A stretch of DNA of 9,583 nt from NCBI GenBank assembly GCA_031423755.1, contig JANPGC010000071.1:1-9583 (forward strand), read 5' to 3'. This document shows positions 7,577 to 9,583 of the stretch, one piece after another. Source of the stretch: JANMEX01 sp031423755. GTDB lineage: Bacteria; Pseudomonadota; Alphaproteobacteria; Rhizobiales; Rhizobiaceae. Within the stretch, counting starts at the first letter, position 1; every line of letters begins with the position of its first letter. The notes beneath the pieces were generated by a model that ran no database searches, had not been told where the DNA came from, and saw only the letters and a program-made list of their open reading frames with translations. A program made the translations under genes and the position numbers.

Positions 7577-8575
7577 TCAGGCTGCAAGCGGCGCTTTGCG
7601 GTCGAGGCGCTCCTGCTGCGGCGATCTGCCGTAAATTTCACGGTAGCATTTGGAAAAATGCGAGGCAGAAACAAAGCCGCACGCGACAGCGACTTCCACA
7701 ACCGGCAATGATGATTGGATTAGCAGGTGGCGTGCCCGGTCGAGCCGGATCTCGAGATAGTAGCGCGCTGGTGAGCGGCCCATTTCATGGCGGAACAATC
7801 GCTCGATCTGGCGACGCGAAAGGCCAACGTCATCGGCAATGTCGATGAGCGACAGCGGCTCAGACAAGTTTGCCTCCATCAGTTCGATGATGGTCAAAAC
7901 CTTGGAGTTTTGCACGCCAAGCCGGGCGCGCAGGGGCAGCCGCTGGCGGTCTTGCGGGTTGCGCACCCTGTCTGTCAACGCCTGTTCGCAGACGCGGTTG
8001 ACGAGATTTTCATCATGGTCATCGCCAATCAGCTTGACCATCATGTCCAGTGCCGCCGTGCCGCCGGCGCAAGTGTAGATGTTGGAATCGACTTCAAAGA
8101 GGTCTGCAAAAACATTTGCTTTGGGGAAGGATTCCGAGAAGCCCGGCAGGTTTTCCCAATGGATGGCGCAACGCTTGCCTGACAAAAGGCCAGCTGCGGC
8201 AAGAATATGCGCGCCGGTGCACAGGCCGCCAACCGAAACGCCGCGATTGTATTCCTCGCGCAAAAACGCGAACACCGATTTGTTGTTGTATTTTTCGACG
8301 TTGATGCCGGAGCAGACGAAGATCATTGACGGCTTGTCCGGACCCATCATCATCCGGCGCTCGTCGTCCAGCGAGGACGTAACTGCGCAGACAACGCCGT
8401 TCGACGCTGTTACCGGCTTGCCGTCGACAGAGGACAACCGCCATTTATAACTGTCATACCCCAACATCCGGTTTGCCAGACGCAATGGCTCAATGGCTGT
8501 CGCAAACGCGATCATCGAGAAATCGGGGATGAGAAAGAAGACAATCGAACGTTTCGGTGCCGGCACGGTGTTCAT
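7577..8575 (-). CDS. GlxA-family AraC-type transcriptional regulator with DJ-1/PfpI-like domain
   Basis: 332 residues. Residues 8-180 form a DJ-1/PfpI (class I glutamine amidotransferase-like) ligand-sensing domain, including AIEPLRLANR (27-36), GGLCTGAHILAAAGLL (116-131) with C119 in the nucleophile-elbow position, and the following H139. Residues 225-320 are an AraC DNA-binding domain with two helix-turn-helix units (about 243-262 and 291-312), the second ending in the family signature CGFVSASHFSKCYREIYGRSP. This is the arrangement of GbdR, CdhR and ArgR of Pseudomonas, which sense carnitine, betaine or arginine-type compounds; the ligand here is not known. AGAGGA lies 5 bases before the ATG at 8575. 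An ATG at 8578 is adjacent, and a longer open frame reaching 8809 runs over the operator region, so I reject it. It probably controls the oxidoreductase gene and itself through the shared operator. Confidence 0.92.
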   Translation of the reverse strand: MNTVPAPKRSIVFFLIPDFSMIAFATAIEPLRLANRMLGYDSYKWRLSSVDGKPVTASNGVVCAVTSSLDDERRMMMGPDKPSMIFVCSGINVEKYNNKSVFAFLREEYNRGVSVGGLCTGAHILAAAGLLSGKRCAIHWENLPGFSESFPKANVFADLFEVDSNIYTCAGGTAALDMMVKLIGDDHDENLVNRVCEQALTDRVRNPQDRQRLPLRARLGVQNSKVLTIIELMEANLSEPLSLIDIADDVGLSRRQIERLFRHEMGRSPARYYLEIRLDRARHLLIQSSLPVVEVAVACGFVSASHFSKCYREIYGRSPQQERLDRKAPLAA

Positions 8576-8594
8576 CATTTCCTCTGAACGACGT

Positions 8595-8643
8595 TGTCGC
8601 CGACAGGCAACAGCTTTTTTGTCGTTTTTTTCTGTTTGCGACA
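8595..8643 (-). promoter_or_regulatory. Probable autoregulatory operator of the GlxA-type regulator
   Basis: Reading toward the regulator gene, this holds TGTCGCAAACAG (8643-8632) and TTGCCTGTCGGC (8610-8599), exact copies of the two words upstream of the oxidoreductase. Here they are separated by 21 bases instead of 3. Two A-tracts fill the gap (on the plus strand T7 at 8625-8631 and T6 at 8615-8620), their centres about 10.5 bases apart. The proximal core forms the near-palindrome TGTCG-C-CGACA (8595-8605), and a plus-strand TGTCGT lies at 8620-8625. The block ends about 20-24 bases before the start codon, so a bound protein would cover the transcription start or ribosome-binding region, which favours autorepression. 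The binding is inferred, not shown. Confidence 0.55.
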
Positions 8644-8680
8644 CTGGTTGCTGAAAAGCAATAACTATTTCCAATGACGA

Positions 8681-8699
8681 GCACAAATGTGCATGTCGC
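8681..8699. promoter_or_regulatory. Possible additional regulator site and palindrome upstream of the GlxA-type gene
   Basis: GCACA-AA-TGTGC (8681-8692) is a perfect inverted repeat with a 2-base centre, followed at once on the plus strand by TGTCGC (8694-8699). It lies in the 263-base gap between the regulator gene and the conserved hypothetical gene. The core is in the opposite orientation to the main operator, and no second core follows at a matching distance, so it may be chance. The rest of this gap shows no gene. Confidence 0.2.
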
Positions 8700-8818
8700 A
8701 ATGAGGGCACCCGTCTTCGTCGAGGCTCGCATTCAGCCAAGTCTAGGTGGTCGGGAAATGCCCGATGATGACGAACGTGTGCAGGATGTTTGGTAATAAC
8801 TACAGCCACTTGCGGCTC

Positions 8819-8840
8819 GCGAAATTTTCAACAAATTCGC
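8819..8840 (-). terminator. Possible hairpin after the conserved hypothetical gene
   Basis: Directly after the TGA at 8844-8842, the minus strand can pair GCGAATTT with AAATTTCGC around a 5-base loop, giving an 8-base stem with one bulged base. There is no run of T after it, so it is not a canonical intrinsic terminator. It may instead slow exonucleases or act in Rho-dependent termination. Confidence 0.25.
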
Positions 8841-8841
8841 C

Positions 8842-9474
8842 TCACGACGTATCCGCCCTGAACGCCTCAATCGCAAAATAATGCACATCCTTCAGCACCG
8901 CATCGACCTGATGAATGTCCTTGCGCCGGTATCCGGGCGGTGGTCCCGGACGGAACGGAGACATGCGCATCGGGCGGAATGGGCCTTTGGCGGCGAGCAA
9001 CAGATCGCGCTGCGCGCGCCAGCGGGCGAGGCGGCGGGCTTGGCGCGGGAGGTCGTTGAGCGCGTGGCGCATGGCGCGCAGGCGGTTGAAGAGGAGTGTG
9101 GCGTTGACGGGTTTGGCGGCGAGTTGGGCCTGGTGATGGGCCAGTGTGGCGTCGAACGGCAGGACTTCGTGCATTGTTGCGGCGGGGTCGATGTTTTGGT
9201 CCCAGAGGTCCGGATCGAACTGTTTGAGCGGGTCGATGAGTTGGAAGGATGGCGTACGTGATGGGTTTTCTGATGCGAAGGAGGCGAGCCCTGCGGGGAG
9301 CGGGCGCGAGGCGCGTGGCTTCAAGACAAGGCCGCGTGCGGCGATGATGATCAGCCTGCGGATTGCGGATTCGCATGGGCGCAGGATGAGCATGATGGCG
9401 GCATAGAGGTGGCGCGGGAGGGTGAAGGTGGTGGATGTGTTCGGGTTTGCATTGCCAGTGCCCCGCTGACTCAC
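8842..9474 (-). CDS. Conserved hypothetical alphaproteobacterial protein
   Basis: About 210 residues in the form chosen here; I know of no assigned function. The sequence is basic and Arg/Pro-rich, with a short hydrophobic patch near the N-terminus (ESAIRRLIIIAARGLVL), a middle of mixed composition, a helix-prone basic region RLRAMRHALNDLPRQARRLARWRAQR, and a C-terminal motif of the form FRPGPPPGYRRKDIHQVD. The pattern resembles small conserved proteins in Rhizobiales, from memory and not verified. The start is uncertain: ATG at 9393 gives 183 residues but would drop LPRHLYAAI, which looks coding; GTG at 9474 is the choice here; the frame stays open to an ATG at 9579, but that extension translates the palindromic repeat and is probably not real coding. 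No clear Shine-Dalgarno decides it. Codon third positions are strongly GC-rich. Confidence 0.6.
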   Translation of the reverse strand: MSQRGTGNANPNTSTTFTLPRHLYAAIMLILRPCESAIRRLIIIAARGLVLKPRASRPLPAGLASFASENPSRTPSFQLIDPLKQFDPDLWDQNIDPAATMHEVLPFDATLAHHQAQLAAKPVNATLLFNRLRAMRHALNDLPRQARRLARWRAQRDLLLAAKGPFRPMRMSPFRPGPPPGYRRKDIHQVDAVLKDVHYFAIEAFRADTS

Positions 9475-9561
9475 CCTCACCGCTTCGCTTTGCGAAGCAG
9501 CTGGCCCGGGGCGAGCCACGGGTCTCGCCCGTCCTTCGGACCCCGCGAAGCGGTAGAGGGG
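9471..9561. repeat. Structured palindromic intergenic repeat (RIME/REP-like)
   Basis: About 90 bases bounded by an imperfect inverted repeat: CCCTCACCGCTTCGC (9474-9488) against GCGAAGCGGTAGAGGG (9545-9560), whose complement reads CCCTCTACCGCTTCGC. Inside are a perfect 7-base hairpin GCTTCGC-TTT-GCGAAGC (9482-9498), a second 7-base stem GGGCGAG...CTCGCCC (9509-9530) with an 8-base loop, and a small GTCC-TTC-GGAC hairpin (9531-9541). Nested stems of this kind are typical of dispersed intergenic elements such as the RIME elements of Rhizobium. Membership of a named family is an inference, because only one copy is in the window. Confidence 0.55.
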
Positions 9562-9583
9562 AAGGGCGCGGCCGTTCATACGC

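Noticed and set aside
8576..8809. N-terminal extension of the GlxA-type regulator
   Set aside because: The extension is Arg/His-rich, unlike the family N-terminus, and runs across the operator and A-tracts; a good Shine-Dalgarno precedes the ATG at 8575.

Overview
The window looks like a chromosomal stretch of an alphaproteobacterium, most likely of the order Hyphomicrobiales (Rhizobium/Phyllobacterium-type). The signs are GC-rich coding sequence, a rhizobial-type FAD/GcvT methylamine oxidoreductase, a GlxA-type AraC regulator, a small alphaproteobacterial-type conserved gene at the right end and a structured intergenic repeat. This placement is an inference from gene families; there is no rRNA or marker gene in the window.

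Layout: the left half is on the + strand. It holds a class III PLP aminotransferase (1-1374, possibly cut at its N-terminus by the window edge), a polytopic membrane protein starting 4 bases later (1379-2578), a 113-base intergenic region with a regulatory motif, and an 853-residue fused FAD oxidoreductase/GcvT-type aminomethyltransferase (2692-5253). The right half is on the - strand. Reading leftward from the right edge, it holds a conserved hypothetical gene preceded by a palindromic repeat, a GlxA-type AraC regulator with an N-terminal DJ-1/PfpI-like domain (7577-8575), a membrane sensor with a DHp (HisKA) domain and a C-terminal receiver but no ATPase domain (5676-7448), and a small secreted Cys-containing protein (5275-5559) that converges on the oxidoreductase gene.

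How the parts may work together: two exact 12-base words (TGTCGCAAACAG and TTGCCTGTCGGC), in the same order and orientation relative to the gene, occur upstream of both the oxidoreductase and the GlxA-type regulator. TGTCGC is, from memory, the half-site core of related AraC regulators of the Pseudomonas ArgR type. The simplest reading is that the regulator controls the oxidoreductase gene and its own gene. Oxidoreductases of this family take methyl groups off N-methylated amino compounds and pass them to tetrahydrofolate, and the aminotransferase could act on the resulting or a related amine. The substrate cannot be read from the sequence.

The most notable points are the shared operator and its different architecture at the two promoters (A-tracts one helical turn apart separate the two words at the regulator's promoter), and the kinase-like protein with a phospho-acceptor His and a receiver Asp but no catalytic domain. 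I did not see a mobile element, CRISPR array, tRNA or rRNA. I see no clearly undescribed multigene system; the shared operator circuit is the best candidate for something not yet described.
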